DNA of 64,000 nucleotides from Costus lasius (taxonomy: Eukaryota; Streptophyta; Magnoliopsida; Zingiberales; Costaceae). The notes beneath the pieces were generated by a model that had not been told where the DNA came from, made no database searches, and worked only from the letters and a program-made list of their open reading frames with translations. This document shows positions 13,001 to 22,186 of the stretch, one piece after another. The stretch spans positions 20,395,501-20,459,500 of the forward strand of contig CM050454.1 of NCBI GenBank assembly GCA_027563935.2. The letters run 5' to 3'. Both the position numbers and the translations under genes were made by a program. Position 1 is the first letter of the stretch. The number at the start of each line of letters is the position of its first letter.

Positions 13001-13677
13001 ACCTGTGCCCCGTTTCCAACGCGTAGGTCAATCTCTCCAAGTCGCACCGATCTACTTTTCTTGAGCTCCTGCATATTTGTACAAATATGAGCTCCACATG
13101 CGGTATCCAATACCCATGACATGGAAGTAGAAAGGTTGACTTCTGTAACATAAATACCTGAGCATGAAGACGACGCCTTGCCTCTCTTCTTCTCATTCTG
13201 AAGTCGTACTATGTCCTTTATCATGTGAGGTGGTCCTCCACATGAGTAGCACTTATTATTCCTGACTCTTTCCATCTTTGTTTTCAATGTATTAGTTAAG
13301 CCTTTGGGCTCAACGCACTGAATGTTTACTTTGGGAGGGTTGAGCTCAACCAATGCATCAAAGAGCTGCCTTAGATTAGAAATAATTTCAGAGGCACTCT
13401 TAGATTCATATTGCCCTCTAAGCTCGGGCGACATGTTGGTTAGCATCAATTGTGCAACCTCCGAAGTATCAGCTTGATGCTTATCATAAGCATCCTTCTC
13501 AGCCGCCGAGGCCAAGCATGGAAGTGGTTCAGGAATTGGCTTCTCAAGGACATATAGCTTCCTCTCGAGCTTGAGCACAATTCTCAAATTCATATACCAA
13601 TCCTTTAAGTTGGATCCAACCAACTTATCCCTTTCCAGGGTAGATCGCAGTGACCATCTGCCATTGTTCACAGCCAT
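10072..13677 (-). CDS. gag-pol polyprotein of copia element N
   Basis: An uninterrupted frame. I choose the Met at 13677 because MAVNNGRWSL matches the usual start of this gag family; the frame is open 16 codons further upstream (to 13725). Residue numbers here count from that upstream Met. A short gag (17-185) ends in a zinc-knuckle-like CYSCGGPPH (C159, C162, H167) whose fourth Cys is Ile172. Protease has DTA at 207-209 instead of the usual DTG. Integrase has LWHCRLAH...CEPC zinc ligands (341-376) and D403, D466, E502, with 35 residues between the last two. RT has MDVKKAFLNG (805-814) and YVDD (891-894). RNase H has D1063, E1105 and D1143. The integrase SDRGGE motif reads SDRGRE. Gag is roughly 100 residues shorter than in BARE-1-like relatives. 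Pol looks intact, but capsid function is doubtful. Confidence 0.93.
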   Translation of the reverse strand: MAVNNGRWSLRSTLERDKLVGSNLKDWYMNLRIVLKLERKLYVLEKPIPEPLPCLASAAEKDAYDKHQADTSEVAQLMLTNMSPELRGQYESKSASEIISNLRQLFDALVELNPPKVNIQCVEPKGLTNTLKTKMERVRNNKCYSCGGPPHMIKDIVRLQNEKKRGKASSSCSGIYVTEVNLSTSMSWVLDTACGAHICTNMQELKKSRSVRLGEIDLRVGNGAQVAAVTVGVLTLSLPSGLQLELDNCFCVPSLTKNIVSIPCLAKKGFKFEINKNSCSFSFANMFYGKGTLCNGLYILDMESSICNISNKRTKLSGSVGAFLWHCRLAHINKNRIQQLHANGLLDSSSLEEFDTCEPCLLGKMTKAPFTKIGERAGGLLDLIHTDVCGPFNKQARGGYNYFITFTDDFSRYGYVYLMRHKFESFEKFKEFKNEVENQLGRSIKALRSDRGREYLSGEFFDYLRESGIISQLTPPGTPQWNGVSERRNRTLLDMVRSMMSHATLPPSFWGHALETASLILNNVPSKSVSKIPYEVWSGRRPNLTFIRIWGCEAYVKRQDSSKLEPRSDKCVFVGYPKETKGYYFYVPTDNKVFVARGAVFLEKEFLMKEVSGREFDLDEVQVQPQDKEMESEPPAPVVIQPEAQTQVPRRSGRIRRAPERYGSLPTQHDGIFIIEDEPRTYDEAVSGPDSERWLDAMRSEMDSMSANQVWDLVELPDGVKPIGCKWVFKKKTDMDGNIVTYKGRLVAKGFKQVHGVDYDETFSPVAMIKSIRILLAIAAYHDYEIWQMDVKKAFLNGKLTEDVYMTQPDGFIHPAEASKVCRLKRSIYGLKQASRSWNLRFDEAVRNYGFIKSEDDACVYRKFTGSLVIFLVLYVDDILLIGNDIPSLQAVKTWLGKCFEMKDLGEAAYILGVRIYRDRSKRLLALSQSTYIDKVLERFNLEQSKKGYLPVRHGLTLSKSQCPTTQAERDDMSRIPYASAVGSIMYAMLCTRPDVAYAVSITSQYQSNPSLQHWVAVKNILKYLRRTKDLFLVYGGQEELSMQGYTDASFQSDPDDFRSQAGYVFKINGGAVCWKSFKQSTIADSTTEAEYVAASEAAKEAVWIRKFLCDLQVVPSAMDPIELYCDNNGAIAQAKEPRSHQRSKHILRRFHLIREIIDRGDVKISRVDTENNLADPLTKALAQQKHDGHARDMGLRFLNF

Positions 13678-15316
13678 TGTTCTACAACAACCAAGAAACA
13701 GCAGATTAGTACTACTTCGAGTCATTTAAACTGGACTTGTTTTAAATGACCATGGCTCCCACTATTTTAAATTCGAATTGACAACCCACAAAGTCAATCG
13801 GGAAGTTTAAAACTTCCTAGTGAGATGGGATCCTTATTTCACATGAGGCTTCGCGTCCCACGAGGGTGGGATGAGATGCACAAAGTAACCCATGCTTCCT
13901 AAGGTGGGCGCACCGGCCGGTTGCTCCAAGCAACTCCCCTTGTTGAGACAGTCTGGGCATTTCATGTCCAGCGAGGGCTGGATACAACATGAAACCTTTA
14001 CCTCTCAACGATGCCTCTAGACTTTCACCATGTGCCCAGCACATGTGAATTTCTAGTCAAGTCCATTCCTAACCGTTATGCCCAGGGCCAACGAGTTTCC
14101 TTGCGAAGGCACGTCCAGGTTAAAACTGGACTGGGGAAACCATTGCCATCACGCACTTTCTAAAGATAAGTGGGTGTGTCCCACGAGGGTGGGAAACAAT
14201 TCACAACTCCACTGATCGATAGCTTAGTGAGGGCTACGCGTTAGAAGGCTACCAGACTTGATATTTTAATTGAGGGTTTTTAAGGTCTCATCAGTTTTAT
14301 CTTATGTCTAACAATACAGGCATGCAATCCTATAGTGATAACATAATGATAAAACATCATAGGCATGCTTTTAGCAGATAAGGAAAGCAGTAAAAGATGA
14401 TGTGATCAAAGCCCTTTCAAGACATTGAACCAACCCATGCCAAAAGGAGGTTCAACTCTTGACATAGGACTCAAGCCCCTATGATAGACCTATCCTAGCC
14501 GCCCTCTATCTTGGTCTTCAAGGTTGGCTCCAAGGTCCTTCCTTCATGGCTTAGCTCTCAAACCTTAAGGGTGGACCTCAAAGGTTCGGCCAATGCCATG
14601 GTCTTCCTCCAAGGAGAATGCGCCTCAATGAAAGATGCCAAGTTAGCTAGCTCTCAAACCCAAGGGTTCGGCCATGCCTAACTTGTGCCATCAAGCAAGG
14701 TTGCGCCTTTTCCTTGATGCTTGTTGCGCCACCATCCAAGGTGCGCCAACTTCATGCATGCGCCAAGCTCCAAGTACATGCGCTACCCTAGTCTTCTTAA
14801 AAGCAAAAAGAAAAGCGGCACGCAGGCCTCACGAGGATACATCACAGGCATGCAAAGGGGGCTTGACTAATGATCACAACATTATGCACAATCAAGGTAT
14901 TTACTCATGCAATTCTACATGCTCATGAAAAACATAAAATCTGAAATTTTACTTTTTCATTAAAACCAGTCTCTTTTTCTCATCTTCTTCTCACAAATCT
15001 TTTGGTTAATTGCGATTTATTTTTCAAGATGATTTCAGAGATCCTTTCGGCTGGCAATTTTGTCAGATCAAGAGACTTGGCCAGTCCGAAGACACAATGC
15101 CCGTCCTACTTGACAAAACTACGTGCGCCTTTGATCTTTAAATCAGACAAGAAAAATAGTCCAAAAATCCAAAAGAGATTGAGAGGATGATAGAAACAAG
15201 AAACCCTAATTTTTCCTACTTAGAAAAATCGTTTGCCATGCATTATGCTATTTTCGAAAATAGAGATATGGCATGTGAGCATGAAAGAAAAGCATAAAAC
15301 ATCGTTCGAGTCTTGC
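13678..15316 (-). other. 5' leader of N
   Basis: About 1.6 kb of untranslated leader between primer site and gag. It shares blocks with the A leader and the U remnant, including the GGATACAACATGAAACC and CCAGTTTTAACCTGGACG regions (RNA strand). A long leader is normal for Angela/BARE-1 elements and holds packaging and dimerisation signals there; I can only infer that role here. The stretch 14400-14830 is rich in GCGCC and CCAAGG words and has no credible coding sequence. Confidence 0.75.
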
Positions 15317-15335
15317 AAACCTGGCTCTGATACCA
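15317..15335 (-). other. Primer-binding site of N (initiator Met tRNA)
   Basis: Minus-strand TGGTATCAGAGCCAGGTTT, 19 bases complementary to the 3' end of plant initiator Met tRNA as I know it. One spacer base separates it from the 5' LTR end. Confidence 0.92.
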
Positions 15336-15336
15336 C

Positions 15337-17224
15337 AGTTGGGAAACCCCGGGGACATTTTACAAATTTATCAGAGACACATACATACATTGCACAGCGG
15401 AAGAATGTCCCCGAAACAGGCCGGTCCCAAAAACCAGTGAAGATCGCATGCAAGGGAGTCGACACGATGAGTTAGAAAATACCTCAGAGCAAGATGAGAT
15501 CGATGTCGTGATAGGCGCCCAAGCGTGCGCCCTCTGCAGTCTCACACACACGGATGCCTCGAGTCCTCTTCTTCCACTCCCGGTGCTAGCCTCGGGAAGA
15601 AGATCCAAGCCTTAGGGAGATGCTCCAACTACCTTGCGCCACCAAGAGAGAAAGATGCGCCAAGTGGTAAGGAAGGAGAAGCTTGCGGCCACTTGATGGA
15701 AGAGGAAGAGATTGCGCCTTTGCTCCTTGCTCTCGCCCCCTTCTTATGTTCACGCCTCCAAGGATAAATCATCATAAGAGAGGGCGGCTAGGGTCACATA
15801 TATATAGGGCAAGAGGCGATTAGGGCAAGGGCTAGGATCATGACAAGTGTAGGGCTAGGATGAGGAGGTTTGATGTAAGGAAAGTCTCCAAGACTTTACC
15901 ATAAACTTCATTCAACCTTTCCATAATTGCCCAAGTACCATATCAGCCCAAGACATGCCTTAAAGGCATTCATACCATCAAGGGAGAAGGGCTAGGCGCA
16001 AATTGCTTCCTTAATGAAGCAATTTTGCCACCCTAACCCCATTATGCCCCTTAGGCGCCAATGGGGTTGGGTTTCTCCCCATTATACCCTTTTAGCCTCT
16101 CTTCTCTTCATGAGAGCTTGTTATTGGGCTTCATTGGATAATGAACGAGCCCAAACTTCATCCTATGGGTTGATTAAGCATTTGGATCCAATCCAATGCA
16201 ACCCTAATCCAAGTGTGACCAACCATGGTCAAATACGGGTCAACCTGCCAAAAATGAAGTTTGGCTCCAATAACATTCTTCCATCTCATCAGGCCCATTG
16301 GCGCTGATGAAATCTCCCAATTAGATCCGAGTTATCCAATAACTCGATCATAAGGCTTCCCGATCAATACGAGAACTCAAGTATCAAGGTGTGCGACCCT
16401 GTAGGTTCTTCTGACGCTGGCAGTGCTGACCAAAGGTCACCACAAGCAGTGAGTGGCACCTAGCAGTGCATCGCTGCTACCCAGGTCATTGGAATGGATA
16501 TCGACATCGACATCCCCATCATCGCAACTAGGTACAGATGCATTACAGTCTCTTTGCCGGACTGATATCCGATTGGACAAGTGTGTCACCACTTGTTTTT
16601 CACCCAATCACATGGCTATGACTAAAATAGGTTCTTACCTGGGTATGGCCATACACTCTCAGTCATAGAACCATAAAGGAGCTCCATGGATATCATGCTT
16701 CCTTAGGGAAGGGGCAAATCCTATGTCTGTCCATTGATCTTCTCATATGGGTCGTGACATGCTCAATAACAACCGTTATGACCTCCCAGCTACGGCAAGG
16801 TGTTGGGTTGTATCAAAGCAAGTCCCTAACCATATAGAATGATCAATGACCTCAAGTCAAGGGATCAATGCATCTCCTGTCACTTATGAGGATAACTCAT
16901 GACACCAAGTCATAGCCTCATAGCGGGTCTATCCAGTATATCCCCAATGATATACCCATGTGTCTGCGTTAGCACCACGTGCCTAACCAGCCCACATACC
17001 AGTCTCACAAGTACCATAGCTGTCCCATATCCACTAAGGTACATCGACTGGGGATTATAATTCGAGCACAGATCCAATCTGTCTCCAGGGACATTATCAT
17101 GTAAGTACACAATCGCAGGTGTAGTCAAACAATGATAACGACAATGCCAGAATGATATATAAATATCAGTGTGAAGTAGTACATAAGTTGACCAAAACTA
17201 GGTCCTAGGGCATATACACCAACA
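15337..17224 (-). repeat. 5' LTR of N
   Basis: 1888 bp, matching the 3' LTR at over 99% by hand count. Its last base (15337) is A on the plus strand where the 3' LTR has T, so the terminal CA of this LTR has become CT. Its outer end CACCAACA borders the target duplication GCTTG. It contains the N promoter. Confidence 0.95.
15797..15808 (-). promoter_or_regulatory. TATA box in the N 5' LTR
   Basis: Minus-strand CTATATATATGTG-type TATA motif about 460 bp from the LTR end, retained in both N LTRs (the other near 8622-8634). It is the probable promoter for N genomic RNA. No transcription start can be fixed from sequence alone. Confidence 0.6.
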
Positions 17225-17229
17225 GCTTG
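17225..17229. repeat. Target-site duplication of N, right copy
   Basis: GCTTG directly after CACCAACA, identical to 8158-8162. Confidence 0.9.
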
Positions 17230-17806
17230 GAGCATAGCCAGTAAGTTTCAATCAGATCCTAGTGTTTAACACTTGATAGCTGTGAAAGCAATCCTTATAT
17301 ATACTTGGGAAGTATAAAGGATTGAAGTCTAGTCTATGATAGACAGGAAGAATTTTGGGTACAAGGATACACTGATACTTCGTTCCAGTCTTATGACCAC
17401 AGCCAGGATTTGCGCTTTGCCTTGTTGTGGTGTTGTGTGCTGAAAGGCGCATGCAAACCATGATGGCAAAATTCTACAAATAAGGCTGAGTACATTGCAG
17501 CTTCTTGTGGCAGCCAAGGAAGCAGCTTCATTTATTTGAACTTGATTAATTCCTGGTGCTTGATGGTCCAGTATAGTTCTTACTGGAGCCATAGCATAAG
17601 TGAAGGAACTTAGTGCTCAAGTATGTACTGCAGCATATCATATGATCTTAGAGATCATGGATGAGGATGATGATCAAATTTATTAAAATAAACACAGATA
17701 GCAATCTGAAAAAACCCACTGACATAGCCTCTGGCGCAGCGGAAGATAAATAGGTCATACTAGAGACATTGGAACTGACTAAACATCAGTTGCCCTTGGT
17801 CTTAGT
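17230..17806 (+). pseudogene. Decayed RNase H end of copia element A
   Basis: Continuation of A pol after the N insertion. Recognisable RNase H pieces, in different frames, are GYTDTSFQS near 17360-17390, a KAEYIAAS block near 17485-17510, and the DHG/MRMMIKFIKI region near 17650-17700. The last part matches the usual VKI...NPADPLTK tail (KKPTDIASGAAEDK). Frameshifts and stops make it non-functional. It ends at the polypurine tract next to the right A LTR. Confidence 0.7.
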
Positions 17807-17808
17807 GC

Positions 17809-17819
17809 AAGTGGGAGAT
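17809..17819 (+). other. Polypurine tract of A
   Basis: AAGTGGGAGAT immediately before the LTR start TGTTGGTG, the same tract as in N. Confidence 0.85.
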
Positions 17820-19976
17820 TGTTGGTGTTTATGCCCTGCAGACCAATGTTTGGACATAGTCGGGCATTGTTTAAATGTACTTTGATAGAATTATTATTCT
17901 CTATAAAGGCATGGTCATTATTATGCAGACTTCTCTACCTGTGTTGATGTATTGAGTTGCATATATAATGTCCCAAGAGTTTGGATTGGATCCATTCTCA
18001 TAAGCTATCCCCAGACAAGGTACCATAGCAGATATGGGACAGCTTTGGTACATGTGAGACTGGTGTATGGGCTGGTTAGGTGCGGGGCACAGTAACGCAG
18101 ACATACAGGTGCATTGGATGCACTGGAGTGATCCACCATGAGGATTGACTTGTCTAGTCAACGAGTCAATCTCACATGCAAGAGGTTTGCATTGATCCTT
18201 AGACTTGAGGTATTCATATCTAGATTTGATGATGGGTATGCTTTGATACAGTCTTACGTCTCTCCGTAATTGGGAGACCAAAACGACTGACATTGGGCAT
18301 GTCATAAGTCATGTAGAGACATGGATGACCAATAGTAGGATTTGCCCCTTCCTTATTAGAAGCATGATATCCACTCTGAGGCGCCCCACCTTATTGGTGC
18401 ATGACAGGAATGTGTGGCCACACTTATTAAGTTATGACCAATGCATTGAATTGATAAACTTGAGACTAATCCAATGGCAGGATATCAGTTTAGGCAAAGG
18501 GATCTATAATGCAATGGGAATCCTCGTTGCTTGTTAGGAGTTGTTGCCATAATGACTTAAGTCCTATGACATGGGTAGTAGTGATGTGTTGCTAGATACC
18601 CCTCACTACTTATGATGTTTACATCATTGCCATCGTCATATGGATCCTACGGGGTCACACGCAATAGACTCTTGACGTTGCTTTAATCAGAAGCCTTAGG
18701 ATCAAGTTATTGAATAACTTGGATCCATTTGGAAGATTTCATCAGCGCCAATGGGCCTGATGAGTTGGAAGAAAGTTATTGGAGCAAAACTTCAATTTTG
18801 GCAGGTTGACCCGAAATTGACCTTAATTGGTCACATTTGGATTAGGGTTGCATTGGATTAGATCCAATGGCTTAATCAACCCATGCAATGAAGTTTGGGC
18901 TAACTCATTATCCAATGAGGCCCAATAATAAGTTGTCATGAAGAGATTAGAGGCAAAAAGGGCATAATGGGGAGAAATCTCACCCCATTGGCGCCTAGGG
19001 GCATAATGGGGTGAGGGAGGCGCCTTTGCTTCATTATGGAAGTAAAGGGCGCCTAGCCCTTCTTCCTAGGATGGAATGCATGCCTTTAAGGTATCTCTTG
19101 GGCTGATATGGCTATAGGGCAAATAAGGATAGGTTGAATGAGGTTTATGGAAAAGTCTTGGAGACTTTCCTTGCCACAAACCCCCTTCATCCTAGCCACC
19201 CACTTGGCATGATCTTGGCCCTCCCTAGCCGCCCCCTCTAAAAAGGTTAACTCCTTGAAGGCGTGAAGACACATAGAGAGGCGTGAGCAAGGGCAAAGGG
19301 TGACAACTTGATGGTGGCGCAACTCTTCTTCCTCCTTGAAGCCGCAAGCTTTCTTCTCCTTCTTCACCTCTTGACGTAATTTGGAGAAGGGCTTGGTGGC
19401 GACATCTCTTGGAGAGAATTGGAAGCTTAGGGTGGCGACAATTTGAGAGCTTGGAGCTCTCCTTCTTCATGAAGGAGTGCAATCTTCTTCTTCCTTGGAA
19501 CCGCAAGTTCTTCCTCTTCCTGTCTTCTTTGGCGCAAGGATTCTTTGTGCTTGGTGGCGTCTTCTTGCCACAAGCCCTCATCGTTCCTTGGCCATAGGCG
19601 CACCTTGGAGGTGGCGCAAGCAAAGAAGAAGAGGGAAGTCCTTGGCGGCATCTTCCCTATCCCCTCCTTGGCGCAAGTTCTCTTGAAGGTGGCGCAAGTG
19701 AGGTGAAGGCTTGATTCTCTTCCCGAGGCTAGCACCAAGCGTGGAAGGGAGCAACGATCAGGGAGTCGATGCATGGATACTTGTAGAGGGCGAACACTTG
19801 GGTGCCTTCAACATGGCTTGGGCAACTAGACAAGCAAAAGAGGTACATCTCTAACACATCCTTGCGTCTTCTCTCTCGCATGGATCCTTGGGACCGGAAT
19901 ATGTTTCGGGTGTAATGATTCTTCCGCTGGGTCCTGGGACTGCAAAATTTTAAATTACACCCGGTATTCCCTAACA
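17820..19976 (+). repeat. Second A LTR (2157 bp), TATA deleted
   Basis: Begins TGTTGGTGTTTATGCCC after the polypurine tract and ends CCTAACA before a primer site. It matches 1-2030 closely. It lacks 32 bp found at 1245-1276 in the first copy, lying between two CCCTA words. The lost segment held the TATA box, so this copy probably has no core promoter. An internal sequence follows it, so it is both the 3' LTR of one unit and the 5' LTR of a second. Confidence 0.92.
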
Positions 19977-19977
19977 G

Positions 19978-20387
19978 TGGTATCATAGCTACTTGCGAGA
20001 AACACAAGGTGTATGTTTGCTTGTATGAAAAGTTTTTGGAAAATTTTTCTTCTATCCATGCGCGTTTCACATAGAAAGCCTCTGTCATCCAAACTTCTTT
20101 TATCATTTATATGGCCGAAATTTGGATTGTGTTTATGATGGATTTAAGACCAAAGGCACACGTAGTTTTGTCAAGTAGGACGGGCATTGTGTCTTCGGAC
20201 TGGCCGGGTCTCTTGATCTGACAAAATTGCCAGCCGATAGGGTCCATGAAATCATCATGAAACTTGATCCCAATTTTAGCATAAATTTGATTGAGAGAGT
20301 GCTTTGGATGATGTTGGCGCATAAGGTGCTAAAATTTGATTTTTCCGGATTTTCAAATTTTACATGCGCCACTTGATTGGGTTGATA
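19978..20387 (+). other. Second primer site and leader of A (tandem unit)
   Basis: TGGTATCATAGC at 19978-19989 and the following leader copy the sequence at 2032-2209 and then 4160-4395, this time without the solo LTR. It stops near 20387 (ATTGGGTTGATA) where minus-strand copia LTR sequence begins. A normal 3' LTR should be followed by host DNA, so A was a tandem of at least two units sharing this LTR. Confidence 0.85.
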
Positions 20388-22165
20388 CGGGCAGTGTCAC
20401 ACACACGGATTCCTCGAGCTCTTTTCTTCCTCGCCCGGTGCCAGCCTCGGGAAGAAGATCCAAGCCTTTGTTCACCTTCTTCAAAGCTTGCACCACCTCG
20501 AAGGATCATGCGCCAAAGAAGAAGAAGGGAAGGAGAAGATGCCGCCAAGGAGAAGTGCTTCTTGCGCCAAGAGGAGGAGAAGAAGACTACTTGCGGCTTT
20601 GGAAGAAGAAGGGTTGCGCCACTTGAACCCTTGCTCTCGCCCTTCACCTTTTGGTCATGCCAACTTCAATTCACACACCTTGCTCTTGCATATACATATG
20701 TATATATAGAGCAAAGGGGCGTGGAGGCAAGAGGGATGTGGGAGGTGCAACTTCATGAAGGATTCGGCTAGGGTTAGAGCTTGAGTGCAATTAGGGTTTA
20801 GGTTTTTAGAAAGTCTCCAAGACTTTTCCATAAACACCTTGCAATCGCCCAAGACTTACCATAGAAGTCTCTCATGCCTTAGATGCCTCAAGCCTTGCCA
20901 TAGAGGCAAGCTTTCCATCCAAGCACAAAGAGGCAAGGCGCCAATAGCTTCCATAAGAAGCAAAATCGCCCACTCCACCCCATTATGCCCCTAGGTGCCA
21001 ATGGGGTGGAGACTTCTCTCTATTATACCCTTTTAGCCTATTCTCTTATCATGAAAACTTGTTATTGGGCCTCATTGGATAATGAGCAAGCCCAAACTTC
21101 ATTACATGGGTTGATTAAGCAATTGGATCCAATCGAATGCAACCCAAAGTCAAATGTGACCAACCATGGTCAAATTCGGGTCAACCTGCCAAAAATGAAG
21201 TTTGGCTCTAATAACTCTCTTTCATATCATCAGGCCCATTGGTGCTGATGAAATCTCCCAATTAGATCCGAGCTATCCAATAACTCGATTATAAGGCTTC
21301 CCGATCAATACGAGAACTCGAGTATCAAGGTGTGCGACCCTGTAGGTTCCTCTGACGCTGGTAGTGCTGACCAAAGGTCACCACAAGCAGTGAGTGGCAC
21401 CTAGCAGTGCATCGCTGCTACCCAGGTCATTGGAATGGATATCGACATCGACATCCCCATCATCGCAACTAGCTACAGATGCATTACAGTCTCTTTGCCG
21501 AACTGATATCCGATTGGACAAGTGTGTCACCACTTGTTTTCACCCAATCACATGGTCATGACTAAATCAGGTTCTCACCTGGGTATGACCATACACTTTT
21601 AATCATAGAACCATAGAGGAGCTCCATGGATATCAAGCTTCCCTCAGGAAGGGGGAAATCCTCTGTCTGTCCATTGACCTTCTCATATGGGTCGTGACAT
21701 GCTCAATGACAACTGTTATTACCTCCCAACTACGGTGAGATGTTGGGTTATATCAAAGCATATCCCTAACCATATAGAATGGTCAATGACCTCAAGTCAA
21801 GAGATCAATGCATCTCCTATCACTTATGAGGATAACTCATGACACCAAGTCATTGCCTTACAGTGGGTCTATCTAGTATATCCACCACTGATATACCAAT
21901 ATGTTTGCGTTAGCACCTTGTGCCTAACCTGCCCATATACCAATCTCACAAGTACCAGAGTTGTCCCATATCCACTCAGGTACATCGACTGGGGACAATC
22001 ATTTGAGCACAGATCCAATCTGTCTCTAGGGACATTAATAAGTAAGTACATAATTGCTGATGTAAACAAACATAGATAATGACAATGCCAGAAAGATATA
22101 TAAATATCAGACTTAAGTAGTATAAAGATGGACCAAAATTAGGTCTTATGGCATATACACCAACA
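20388..22165 (-). repeat. 3' LTR of copia element U, truncated
   Basis: Matches the N LTR family from the CACACACACGGATTCC block onward and finishes at CACCAACA (22165), next to a mutated polypurine tract (AGTAGGAGAT). About 190 bp of the left (U5) end are missing at the junction with the A leader, so no target duplication can be seen. Clearly more diverged than the N LTRs. Confidence 0.85.
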
Positions 22166-22186
22166 ATCTCCTACTTGCACTAAGAC

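Larger units (their letters stand above)
8163..17224 (-). mobile_element. Copia element N (Angela/BARE-1-like), nearly intact
   Basis: A complete 9062-bp Ty1/copia element on the minus strand: 5' LTR 15337-17224, primer site, long leader, gag-pol frame, polypurine tract and 3' LTR 8163-10050. Both LTRs are exactly 1888 bp. By hand I count about 14 differences between them (under 1%), so the insertion is recent. The pol order PR-INT-RT-RH is copia, and its sequence (IYRDRSKR, YGLKQAS, SHQRSKHILRR, GLRF) is typical of Angela/BARE-1. A GCTTG duplication flanks it. It sits inside pol of the older element A. Confidence 0.95.
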
